A stretch of 33,919 bases of DNA, from contig CALVRA010000001.1 in assembly GCA_944358415.1 (NCBI GenBank), positions 1 through 33,919 of the forward strand, in the 5' to 3' direction. Shown here one piece after another: positions 1 through 6,967 of the stretch. The stretch comes from an uncultured Bacilli bacterium. Lineage in GTDB: Bacteria > Bacillota_I > Bacilli_A > RF39 > UBA660. The notes under the pieces are model-generated. The model saw only the letters and a list, made by a program, of their open reading frames with translations. It was not told the DNA's origin and made no database searches. Every line of letters begins with the position of its first letter. The stretch's first letter is position 1. Both the position numbers and the translations under genes were made by a program.

Positions 1-12
1 TAAAAATCAATA

Positions 13-18
13 TATAAT
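13..18 (+). promoter_or_regulatory. -10-like hexamer before the first gene
   Basis: A perfect TATAAT lies 21 bases before the first start codon, and a Shine-Dalgarno AAGGAG follows at 26-31. The -35 position would fall outside the window, so the promoter cannot be confirmed. Confidence 0.35.
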
Positions 19-39
19 CAAAATAAAGGAGATGGTTAT

Positions 40-669
40 ATGTATAGGTTTAAGTATTATTATAAAGATGGTAGTACAAAATTAAGTGATAATGTTTACA
101 ATGATGTTAAAAACTTTGATGGTGAAATTCAAAAGCTAACTAAAAACAAAGATTTTAAAACTACTTATGATGAAAAACAAGATTTGAATAAATTCTTAAA
201 GTTAGCAATAAATGAATATGAAAAAAAGTTTAATGATATCTACCGCATAGATATTATTGATAATAATACTAATGAAATACTAGGCTATGTAGATAAAAGT
301 GAGTGTTTAGTTAATGGAAAAAAAGGGCATTTACTATATGATCCAGTCAGTGGTGAAGCCATAAATGCAAGAATTGAAGATAATTATGATAATTGTATTT
401 ATAGATTTAAGTTCTATTACAATGATGGAAACACAAAATTGAGTGATATTAGAGCAGAAAAACCAGAAGAATTATATAATGACTTTGATGGTTTAATAGA
501 TTGGGATGAATTTGATAGTTTTATTGAAAGAAAAGTAACAACTAAAGAAATACTAGAAACTGCTGTGAGGGCTTATAAAGGCTTTCTCCCCGATTTTTAC
601 AAAATTGAGATAATCAATGATAAAACAAATGAAATCGTTGATTATATAGATGTAAAGGAGGTGAAATAA
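40..669 (+). CDS. Hypothetical protein with a tandem internal duplication
   Basis: I do not recognise this 209-residue family. The protein is two copies of one module. Residues 1 to about 88 start MYRFKYYYKDGSTKLSD and end in YRIDIIDNNTNEILGYVD; residues about 120-206 start IYRFKFYYNDGNTKLSD and end in YKIEIINDKTNEIVDYID. The copies share their ends and differ most in the middle. There is no signal peptide, membrane segment or cysteine cluster, so it is probably a soluble acidic protein. The start is set by AAGGAG eight bases before the ATG. Its stop overlaps the next start (TAATG), so the two genes are translationally coupled. Uncharacterised pairs like this are common in accessory DNA, but nothing here proves a mobile origin. 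Confidence 0.8.
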   Translation: MYRFKYYYKDGSTKLSDNVYNDVKNFDGEIQKLTKNKDFKTTYDEKQDLNKFLKLAINEYEKKFNDIYRIDIIDNNTNEILGYVDKSECLVNGKKGHLLYDPVSGEAINARIEDNYDNCIYRFKFYYNDGNTKLSDIRAEKPEELYNDFDGLIDWDEFDSFIERKVTTKEILETAVRAYKGFLPDFYKIEIINDKTNEIVDYIDVKEVK

Positions 670-1052
670 TGGGTAAATTTGGATGGTTTAGTTCTGATGA
701 TGATGGTAATGTCATTGCCAAAACAGAAGTCCAAAGTGATGGAAGTGTTGATAGATATAATTATACCAAAGCAGATGACATTTCAGCTGGACACGGTCAT
801 GAAAAATGGAAAAGTATGGACAGTTATTTACATGATGATGAACACCCTGATAGAAAGTTTAGGGATAAAAACGATTCAGACAGTATTAATCGTCGTTGGA
901 GAGGACCTGGCTATGATTTAGCTTTAGAAATGCTAAATAATTTGTCTTTAGAAGAATTACAAGAACTTTTAGAAGTATCATCAGAAAATTATGTCCACAC
1001 TTCTGAAGAAATGTTAGTAAGAGGTACTCATAAACAATTAGTTCTTAAATAG
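669..1052 (+). CDS. Hypothetical acidic protein, coupled to the preceding gene
   Basis: This 127-residue protein is not recognised. It is hydrophilic, rich in Asp, Glu and His, and has no membrane segment. The N-terminus (MGKFGWFSSDDDGNVIAK) is followed by a His/Asp stretch around residues 41-65 and a leucine-rich helical segment near residues 84-103 (LALEMLNNLSLEELQELLEV). The start overlaps the previous stop by one base, with GGAGGTG just upstream inside the previous gene. This frame is preferred over the shorter overlapping plus-strand ORF at 679-921 because of the Shine-Dalgarno site, the coupling and the more ordinary composition. The two genes probably act together; the function is unknown. 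Confidence 0.75.
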   Translation: MGKFGWFSSDDDGNVIAKTEVQSDGSVDRYNYTKADDISAGHGHEKWKSMDSYLHDDEHPDRKFRDKNDSDSINRRWRGPGYDLALEMLNNLSLEELQELLEVSSENYVHTSEEMLVRGTHKQLVLK

Positions 1053-1070
1053 TCAAATTGATTACTAAAA

Positions 1071-1120
1071 ACTTATTTGCTGACAAATAAGTAACACACT
1101 ATGATATTGGCAAAGCCAAT
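1071..1120 (+). other. Two consecutive perfect hairpins downstream of gene 2
   Basis: ACTTATTTG (1071-1079) pairs with CAAATAAGT (1084-1092) around a four-base CTGA loop. ATTGGC (1106-1111) pairs with GCCAAT (1115-1120) around AAA. Neither is followed by a T-run. With the terminator at 1163-1195 they form a structured plus-strand tail that contains no ORF. I cannot match it to a named RNA family. Confidence 0.5.
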
Positions 1121-1162
1121 AACGAGATATGCTAAAGGGATCGCTCTTTGGAAACCCTATAC

Positions 1163-1195
1163 AACGCATTTATTAGTTAAGGTAATGCGTTTTTT
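1163..1195 (+). terminator. Rho-independent terminator of the first two genes
   Basis: AACGCATT (1163-1170) pairs with AATGCGTT (1184-1191) over a 13-base loop and runs into a stretch of T. The opposite strand lacks a T-run after the stem, so it acts on the plus strand. Confidence 0.75.
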
Positions 1196-1212
1196 CATGG
1201 TGAAAAATTTTA

Positions 1213-1238
1213 AGAAAAAAGAGCGAAAATTATTTCAC
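1213..1238 (-). terminator. Terminator of the sortase gene
   Basis: On the minus strand GTGAAA and TTTCGC form a short stem, with one G-U pair, around a four-base loop that contains part of the stop codon. It is followed by TCTTTTTTCTT. The stem is short, so termination may be partial. Confidence 0.5.
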
Positions 1239-1853
1239 ACTTTCTAAATAAGCAATATATATTGTTTGTTTTGTGTCATCGTTTTTAGTACAAGTAATCA
1301 TAGTTAAGGTTTGACGACTAGTATCTCTATATACTGTAACATTACCGTCTTTTGTTTCATTATAAATGTTATCTATTTTATAGGTATATAGATGTCCTTT
1401 ATATTCTATTTTAGCAATGTCACCAACTTTTAATTGATATAAATTTCTAAAATAAGCAATACGAGTAACACCAGAATGAGCAACTAAAATAACATTGCCG
1501 TTTTTTTCATCAGGGTAATTTGAAGGGCTTAGGAATGTAAGATTTTTACTTACATTGTTATTTTCGTTAGTTTTATCATAAAATCCTTGTTGTAGATTGA
1601 TTTTATCAATCGTTAAAATTCCTAGGTATCCATTAGGATTTGGTGTTGGTATATATTCTTCTTCAGTAGCTTCAATATTTTGTGGAGTATTATCTTGTTT
1701 TTTATTATTTATTTCGCTATATAATGAAATACTAACCTTTTGATAGGCTTTTTCTTTTTTTCCTTCTAGATAATCTGCAGATATTATTAAAATTCCACTA
1801 ATGATAGCAATGAAAGCTATTATAACAATGGTTCTATTACTTAATTTAGACAT
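1230..1853 (-). CDS. Sortase (membrane-anchored transpeptidase)
   Basis: Sortases cut a sorting motif in secreted proteins and link them to the cell wall or to pilin subunits. This 207-residue protein has one N-terminal membrane anchor (residues about 8-26), a low-complexity linker, and a sortase barrel from about residue 72. The catalytic histidine is in VILVAHSG (H126) and the cysteine in TLTMITCTK (C188). The usual catalytic arginine on the last strand appears to be Gln196 (KQTIYIAYL), with a lysine beside it. The length suits class B to D sortases; the class cannot be fixed. The start is supported by AAAGGA before the ATG. It lies 63 bases after a glycosyltransferase gene and has its own extended -10. 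No clear LPXTG substrate is encoded in the window. Confidence 0.88.
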   Translation of the reverse strand: MSKLSNRTIVIIAFIAIISGILIISADYLEGKKEKAYQKVSISLYSEINNKKQDNTPQNIEATEEEYIPTPNPNGYLGILTIDKINLQQGFYDKTNENNNVSKNLTFLSPSNYPDEKNGNVILVAHSGVTRIAYFRNLYQLKVGDIAKIEYKGHLYTYKIDNIYNETKDGNVTVYRDTSRQTLTMITCTKNDDTKQTIYIAYLESVK

Positions 1854-1872
1854 ATTTTATTCCTTTCTTTTT

Positions 1873-1908
1873 AATTACTTATGTAGTATAACACGGTTAT
1901 AAGTAATT
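1873..1908 (-). promoter_or_regulatory. Sortase promoter inside a perfect inverted repeat
   Basis: Read on the minus strand, AATTACTTAT and ATAAGTAATT form a perfect 10-base inverted repeat with a 16-base spacer. The spacer holds an extended -10, TGTTATACT (TATACT at 1885-1890 on the complementary strand). The sequence downstream is A-rich, so this is not a terminator. A repressor site over the promoter is a reasonable reading; the regulator is unknown. Confidence 0.5.
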
Positions 1909-1916
1909 TGGAATAT

Positions 1917-2984
1917 TTATATAAACTTTTGGTATATATTTTTATTTTTAAGATATGTATTATCGTTTTTATTTATTTTTCCAGCTTCTTCGTTAGCATC
2001 ATAAGCTTTTTGATATTCTTTTAGATAGTAATAGCAAAAGCCCAAATTGAGATAACAAAGATATTTTTCATATTCTGGATTATTTGAATCATCTTCTATA
2101 TTTAAAGCTAGTTCAAGATAATAAACAGCTAATTGATAATTTTTTTGTCTACGAAAACAGTCACCAATTTTATAAAGACAAGTTCTAGTTGGAATTTGAT
2201 TTTTTAAGATCAAAAATAAGGTATCTATTTCTTTTTTTGAATCATTTACAGCTTTATAACAATCAGCTAGTTCAATTAAGGCCATATATAGATAATGTTT
2301 ATTTTCATTATAATTTTGAATGGTTTCTTCAACAAATTTTTCGAATTTGTCGATAGCGTTTTGATATTCTCTACTTCGATATAGGCAATCGGCATAGCAG
2401 TATTTTTCTCTAATGGTGAAAGGATGATTTTCTTTAATCATTTTTTCAAATATTCGCCGGTTACGATTTGGTTCATTTATATGTATTTTATTATGAATAA
2501 TTGTAATTTCTGTTTGAACAATTTTTCCTTTAGGTTTTATAAATTCATGAATGGGGCTTTCCCAAATATAATTATTTTCTCTTTTTAATAGTCTATATTT
2601 TCTTTGAACATAAGTGGGCATGCCATTTTTATCTTGGCTATATATGTATTTCATAGTATACATATCTATAGTGCCATCTAACGATTCTTTTAATTTTTGA
2701 AATTTTGATATTTCTTCTTTTGGTAAATAATCATCGGCATCTAGCCATAAAATATAGTCTTTAGTAGCTTTAGAAAAAGAATAATTTCTAGCTTTTGAAA
2801 AGTCATCAACCCATTTAAAATCATAAATTTTGTCTGTATATTTTTTGGCGATTTCTTTGGTGTTGTCAGTACTTCCAGTATCTACAATAATTATTTCATC
2901 AACTAAATCTTTAACACTGTTTAAACAATTTTCTAAAACAAGGTTTTCATTTTTAACAATCATACAAAGTGATATTTTTTTCAT
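1917..2984 (-). CDS. Family 2 glycosyltransferase with C-terminal TPR repeats
   Basis: The N-terminal 100 or so residues are a GT-A glycosyltransferase fold: the start SLCMIVKNE, the nucleotide-sugar loop DTGSTD (35-40), and the metal-binding DADD (82-85). The C-terminal half (about 190-345) has repeated helical pairs with TPR character, such as YQNAIDKFEKFVE and YQLAVYYLELALNIEDD. Related proteins transfer sugars to proteins, peptides or cell-wall polymers; the TPR part probably binds the acceptor. There is no membrane segment, so it should act in the cytoplasm. The 355-residue length is normal for this architecture. It precedes the sortase gene on the same strand, which suggests a surface role, but no acceptor is visible. 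GGTGAG lies three bases before the ATG. Confidence 0.88.
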   Translation of the reverse strand: MKKISLCMIVKNENLVLENCLNSVKDLVDEIIIVDTGSTDNTKEIAKKYTDKIYDFKWVDDFSKARNYSFSKATKDYILWLDADDYLPKEEISKFQKLKESLDGTIDMYTMKYIYSQDKNGMPTYVQRKYRLLKRENNYIWESPIHEFIKPKGKIVQTEITIIHNKIHINEPNRNRRIFEKMIKENHPFTIREKYCYADCLYRSREYQNAIDKFEKFVEETIQNYNENKHYLYMALIELADCYKAVNDSKKEIDTLFLILKNQIPTRTCLYKIGDCFRRQKNYQLAVYYLELALNIEDDSNNPEYEKYLCYLNLGFCYYYLKEYQKAYDANEEAGKINKNDNTYLKNKNIYQKFI

Positions 2985-2987
2985 ATT

Positions 2988-3008
2988 CTCACCATTTTTA
3001 TTTTAGCA
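2988..3008 (-). promoter_or_regulatory. Extended -10 and very short leader of the glycosyltransferase gene
   Basis: The minus strand reads TGCTAAAAT (3000-3008), then AATGGTGAGAATATG. The predicted transcription start falls at or just before the Shine-Dalgarno GGTGAG (2988-2993), so the leader would be only about ten bases. The CoA-transferase gene at 18893 has the same arrangement. Confidence 0.45.
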
Positions 3009-3170
3009 GTTTATTACTTTTTTAGCAACATAATTATGGTGTCTCTTTATTCATATTTTTGTATTTTGTACAATTATATACTATTTATTAATATTTATAA
3101 TTATTCTAATATAACTTTTGAACATCATTTCTTTTTATTGCTTGCATTTATTATTTTTTACATTTGTACA

Positions 3171-3221
3171 CATTATTTTTTAGCACTTTTATACGCATTA
3201 TTTTTTTAGCACTCTTACTTG
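3171..3221 (+). repeat. Two 25-26-base tandem units holding CIRCE half-sites
   Basis: The units 3171-3195 and 3196-3221 both begin CATTATTTTTT(T)AGCACT. The first carries a lone half-site TTAGCACTT (3180-3188), and the second carries the left arm of the CIRCE element. The rest of the 307-base gap between the glycosyltransferase and clpB is AT-rich sequence without ORFs. Confidence 0.6.
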
Positions 3222-3232
3222 ACAAGTGCTAA
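3206..3232 (+). promoter_or_regulatory. CIRCE operator (HrcA binding site)
   Basis: TTAGCACTC, a nine-base spacer and AAGTGCTAA match the CIRCE consensus (TTAGCACTC-N9-GAGTGCTAA) with one changed base in the right arm. HrcA binding here would repress clpB until heat or misfolded protein ties up HrcA with GroEL. The hrcA gene is not in the window. Confidence 0.9.
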
Positions 3233-3247
3233 AAGTGGTGATATAGT
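3219..3247 (+). promoter_or_regulatory. clpB promoter overlapping CIRCE
   Basis: TTGACA (3219-3224) is 17 bases before TATAGT (3242-3247). The -35 lies in the CIRCE spacer, so HrcA would block RNA polymerase directly. A second candidate -10, TATAAT at 3248-3253, is too far from this -35. Confidence 0.75.
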
Positions 3248-3291
3248 TATAATGTGGTCTTGCATAAGATTAATTTTAAGGAGGTGTTAGT

Positions 3292-5403
3292 ATGAATGAA
3301 GCACAAGCTTATCAAGATGGATTACAAAATGTTTTAGAAAAATATGGACGCGATATTACTGAAGCGGTTAAGGACGGAAAAGTAGATCCAGTTATTGGCC
3401 GTGATGATGAGATACGTTCTATTACGCGTATTTTATCTCGTAAGACTAAGAACAATCCGGTTTTAATTGGTGAACCTGGTGTTGGTAAAACCGCGATTGT
3501 TGAAGGTTTAGCTCAAAGAATTATTAAAGGAGATGTCCCAAATAGTTTAAAAGACAAACGTATTTGGGAGCTTGATATGGGTTCTTTAATTGCAGGCGCG
3601 AAGTACCGTGGTGAGTTTGAAGATAGATTAAAAGCAGTATTAAAAGAAGTTAAGGACTCTGATGGTGAAATTATTATGTTTATTGATGAGATACACATGA
3701 TTGTTGGTGCAGGGGCTTTAGAGGGAGCAATGGATGCTGGAAATATGCTTAAGCCAATGCTTGCACGTGGTGAGATTCACTGTATTGGAGCAACAACTTT
3801 AAATGAATACAGAAAATATATTGAAAAAGATGGAGCTTTAGAAAGACGTTTTCAAAAAGTCTTAGTAACTGAACCTACTGTACTTGATACAATTACTATA
3901 TTACGTGGTTTAAAATCTCGTTTTGAGGTTTATCACGGAGTTACTATTAAAGATAGAGCTTTAGTTGCGGCAGCTAGTTTATCTGACAGATATATTACAG
4001 ACAGATTTTTACCTGATAAGGCTATTGATTTAGTTGATGAGGCATGTGCCACTATTAAAGTTCAGTTAGAGTCAGTTCCAACTTCTTTGGACAGTTTAAC
4101 ACGTAAAATTATGCAGTTAGAGGTTGAAAAACAAGCATTAAAAAAAGAGAAAGATGAATTTTCTAAGAATAGAATTAAGGAAATAGATGAGAAACTTATT
4201 TCTTTAAAAGATAAGGAAAAGGATCTTAGAAATGCTTGGGAACACGAGAAAGAAATTAACAGCTCAATTAATCATAAAAAAGAGGAGATTGAAAAAGCCC
4301 AACGTGATTTGGAATATGCGGAATCTAAGTATGATTTAGAGTCAGCAGCTAGACTTCGTCATGGAGTTATTCCTTCTTTAGAAAAGGAGCTTGAAGAGTT
4401 AAAGAAAAACAACAAAAATTCTATTTTAAGTGATGTTGTTGATGATGAGTCTATTGCAGCTATTATTTCTAAGTGGACAAATATTCCAATTAGTAAATTA
4501 GTAGGTACTGAGAAAGAGAAACTACTTCATTTAGAGGACAATTTGAAAAAGAGAGTTAAAGGACAAGATAAAGCTTTACATTTAGTAAGTGAAGCTATTA
4601 TAAGAGCGCGTGCAGGTATTAAAGATCCTAATAGACCAATCGGTTCATTTATCTTTTTAGGTCCAACAGGTGTTGGTAAGACAGAGGTGGCTAAGTCTTT
4701 AGCTTATGAACTTTTTGATGATGAAAGACATATTGTTAGAATTGATATGAGTGAATATATGGAAGCTCATTCGGTATCTAGACTTATTGGTTCACCTCCT
4801 GGATATGTCGGTTATGATGATGGCGGACAGTTAACTGAGGCGGTTAGAAGAAATCCTTACAGTATTGTTTTATTTGATGAGATTGAAAAAGCTCACAAGG
4901 ATGTTTTTAATATTTTACTTCAAATTCTCGATGATGGTAGAGTTACAGATTCACAAGGAAGAACAGTTGATTTTAAAAATACAATTATTATTATGACGTC
5001 TAATTTAGGTAGCGATTACATTTTAGAGGGGCATGATGATAGTGATGAAATGGTTATGAGTGAACTTAGAAGAACATTTAAACCTGAGTTTATTAACCGT
5101 ATTGATGAGATTATTATTTTTAATGCTTTATCTAAGAATGTTGTTTATGAGATTTTGGATAAGATTATTTCTGAGATTGAGTATAGATTACGCGATAAGA
5201 AATTAACATTGAAAGTAACTGATGCAGCTAAAAAATTTATAATAGAAAATTCTTATGATGAAAAATATGGGGCTAGACCTATTAAAAGATATGTCAGCAG
5301 AAACATCGAGACTTTATTAGCTAAAGCTATTATAAATGAAGATGTTAAGTTTAATTCTACAGTTACGATTGATGTAAAAAATGATAAATTTGTGATTATT
5401 TAA
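3292..5403 (+). CDS. clpB: ClpB-type AAA+ disaggregase without the N-domain
   Basis: ClpB works with DnaK/DnaJ/GrpE to pull proteins out of aggregates by threading them through a hexamer. The first ATPase domain has Walker A GEPGVGKT (60-67) and Walker B IDEIH (131-135); the pore loop KYRGEFE is at 104-110. A long charged coiled-coil middle domain follows at about residues 270-390, longer than in ClpC or ClpA and typical of ClpB. The second ATPase domain has GPTGVGKT (457-464) and Walker B VLFDE (526-530). At 703 residues it lacks the usual N-terminal substrate domain of about 150 residues, as short ClpB forms do. There is no ClpP-binding loop signature. The start has AAGGAGG upstream. Transcription is single-gene, under CIRCE control, with a strong terminator. 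Confidence 0.95.
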   Translation: MNEAQAYQDGLQNVLEKYGRDITEAVKDGKVDPVIGRDDEIRSITRILSRKTKNNPVLIGEPGVGKTAIVEGLAQRIIKGDVPNSLKDKRIWELDMGSLIAGAKYRGEFEDRLKAVLKEVKDSDGEIIMFIDEIHMIVGAGALEGAMDAGNMLKPMLARGEIHCIGATTLNEYRKYIEKDGALERRFQKVLVTEPTVLDTITILRGLKSRFEVYHGVTIKDRALVAAASLSDRYITDRFLPDKAIDLVDEACATIKVQLESVPTSLDSLTRKIMQLEVEKQALKKEKDEFSKNRIKEIDEKLISLKDKEKDLRNAWEHEKEINSSINHKKEEIEKAQRDLEYAESKYDLESAARLRHGVIPSLEKELEELKKNNKNSILSDVVDDESIAAIISKWTNIPISKLVGTEKEKLLHLEDNLKKRVKGQDKALHLVSEAIIRARAGIKDPNRPIGSFIFLGPTGVGKTEVAKSLAYELFDDERHIVRIDMSEYMEAHSVSRLIGSPPGYVGYDDGGQLTEAVRRNPYSIVLFDEIEKAHKDVFNILLQILDDGRVTDSQGRTVDFKNTIIIMTSNLGSDYILEGHDDSDEMVMSELRRTFKPEFINRIDEIIIFNALSKNVVYEILDKIISEIEYRLRDKKLTLKVTDAAKKFIIENSYDEKYGARPIKRYVSRNIETLLAKAIINEDVKFNSTVTIDVKNDKFVII

Positions 5404-5426
5404 AAGCTATAAGGCTGTTTTAATAA

Positions 5427-5460
5427 AACCCCGTTTCTTAGACTTAGAAACGAGGTTTTT
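5427..5460 (+). terminator. clpB terminator
   Basis: CGTTTCT pairs with AGAAACG. The stem continues past one mismatch through CC/GG and A/T pairs and runs into TTTTT. The symmetric flanks could also act weakly on the other strand. Confidence 0.85.
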
Positions 5461-5540
5461 ATATCATTTAATATCTTTTTAATCTATTTTTAAGATATTA
5501 AAACACTAAAATCAAACATAATTGACTCCTTTATTTGAAT

Positions 5541-5562
5541 AAAGGAAGCTTAATGGCTTCCT
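5541..5562 (-). terminator. Terminator of the SPFH/TIM44 operon
   Basis: On the minus strand GGAAGC and GCTTCC pair around a six-base loop and run into TTTATT. The stem starts within the TAG stop codon of the last gene. A second perfect hairpin, CCTTTATT/AATAAAGG, follows at 5527-5544. Confidence 0.6.
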
Positions 5563-6421
5563 ACTTATATCTTTGTGATAACACTTGCTTTTTAGATAAA
5601 ATCCAATCATAGTTTTTACTGATAATTGTTGAATCACAGTATGGGCATTTACTTGAATTAACATTTTCTAAAGGTGCGCCACAGTTTGGACATTTATTAT
5701 CTTTGGTGCTCATGCCTTTATTAAATGTCATTGCATAGTTATAGATAACTTTTCTTTTTTTAGTTCCTCTTACTACTTTATTATCTTTATTAGTAATATA
5801 ATCAAAACATTCTACTTGCATGGTTACAGTTAGTGATACAAGTTCTTCTTTTACTTCCATGCCAATAATATTAAATCCTAGTAATTTGAAATCTTCCATG
5901 ACGTTTTTCTGTTTTTTGACTTTTAAAGTTGTTAACTGAGATTTATACATGTTATACATTTCATCAGTTACATTTTTTCTTAGTGTTTCATAGTCAAAAT
6001 TCATCCAAGCAATTTGAATATTTTTATATATTTCAAAGGTTTCTTTTTGAAATTTAGTTTCATCAAAGTCTTTAACATATTGCTTGAATTTGTCAGGATT
6101 ATATGGTGGAACATTTTTTAATGATGTTCTAGGTCCTTGTAAGGTTTGTTTTTTAGCACTTATAATTATAAATGCTGTAATGATAAGTACGAATGCTAGA
6201 GTAATAAAAGCCGCTATAGGATCTACTGGTCCACTGGAATAACTGCCATGATAAGAGGTTCCCCAACTAGTTCCTGATGAAAATCCACCTCCAAAGCTTC
6301 CTGATGAACCACCAGAATAGCTACCATCAAATCCTGAGTCGGCTCCAGGATGATAAATTGGTATTATAAAAAGAAAAAATACGATAATAATTAAAAATAT
6401 ATTTTTTACCTTTTTATTCAT
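5561..6421 (-). CDS. Membrane TIM44-like zinc-ribbon protein (YdjG/YdjH-like)
   Basis: This 286-residue protein begins with a hydrophobic segment (residues about 6-24), then a Gly/Ser-rich outer loop (about 28-66) and a second membrane helix (about 68-88). The cytoplasmic part (about 105-230) resembles the TIM44-like/NTF2-like fold: DYETLRKNVTDEMYNMYKSQL is the conserved helix region. A C-terminal zinc ribbon has two pairs, CPNCGAP and CPYCDS. It is the last gene of an operon with a second TIM44-like protein and an SPFH protein. In Bacillus subtilis a similar set (ydjG, ydjH, ydjI) is encoded with the PspA homologue YdjF and holds it at the membrane. A membrane-stress or scaffold role is inferred. 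No pspA gene is nearby in this window. Confidence 0.78.
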   Translation of the reverse strand: MNKKVKNIFLIIIVFFLFIIPIYHPGADSGFDGSYSGGSSGSFGGGFSSGTSWGTSYHGSYSSGPVDPIAAFITLAFVLIITAFIIISAKKQTLQGPRTSLKNVPPYNPDKFKQYVKDFDETKFQKETFEIYKNIQIAWMNFDYETLRKNVTDEMYNMYKSQLTTLKVKKQKNVMEDFKLLGFNIIGMEVKEELVSLTVTMQVECFDYITNKDNKVVRGTKKRKVIYNYAMTFNKGMSTKDNKCPNCGAPLENVNSSKCPYCDSTIISKNYDWILSKKQVLSQRYK

Positions 6422-6433
6422 AGTCCTCTCCTT

Positions 6434-6967
6434 TTATTTGGTTTCAATTGATGTTAATACCCAATCTTTGTCCTCTAAATTATAAATTGTTCCGCAGTAT
6501 ATGCATTTGCCATTTGCGTTAACATCAATAGAAGCTCCACACCCTGGACATTTTTTTACTGCACCTGTGGCTTGGAAATTAATTTTTTTAGTGAATGTTA
6601 GATAGTTTGATTTTTCACTACGAACATCGGTATTTCCACTTATATAATTTCCATCTTCATCCATAAGATAATCTAAATATCTTGATAATATATATACTTT
6701 TATATTCATTTCTTGATTAGTTATACTATAATTTAAAATTTCGGTTTGAGCAACGTTTATTTCATCGTACATTTGAATTAAGTGATTCTTAGTTAATTCA
6801 TCCACTTTCTTTTGATATTCATTATAAACTTCATCTGATAAGAAATGTTTGATATTTTCTAGTTCTTTGGTAACTACAGCTAAATGAAGTTGGATGAAAA
6901 CATTATCAACATAGGTTTTGAATTTACTTTCAGAAAATTCTTTATCATATTTTAATATTTCATTCAT
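6434..6967 (-). CDS. Soluble TIM44-like protein with C-terminal zinc ribbon
   Basis: A 177-residue shortened relative of the next gene product. Residues about 1-130 form the TIM44-like domain (ELENIKHFLSDEVYNEYQKK is the conserved stretch, followed by beta strands around ILNYSITNQEMNIKVYILS). A zinc ribbon CPGCGAS...CIYCGTI and a final segment ending KDWVLTSI follow; the membrane paralogue also has YDWILS there. It has no membrane helix. Its ATG overlaps the stop of the upstream SPFH gene, and the downstream paralogue starts 12 bases later, so the three are cotranslated. Partnership with the SPFH protein is inferred from this conserved gene order. Confidence 0.8.
   Translation of the reverse strand: MNEILKYDKEFSESKFKTYVDNVFIQLHLAVVTKELENIKHFLSDEVYNEYQKKVDELTKNHLIQMYDEINVAQTEILNYSITNQEMNIKVYILSRYLDYLMDEDGNYISGNTDVRSEKSNYLTFTKKINFQATGAVKKCPGCGASIDVNANGKCIYCGTIYNLEDKDWVLTSIETK

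Noticed and set aside
679-921. 80-residue plus-strand ORF
   Set aside because: Shadow frame inside 669-1052, with a Met/Val-rich composition and no ribosome site.
3171-3232. CtsR operator before clpB
   Set aside because: No AGTCAAA-type heptad repeat; the site matches CIRCE instead.
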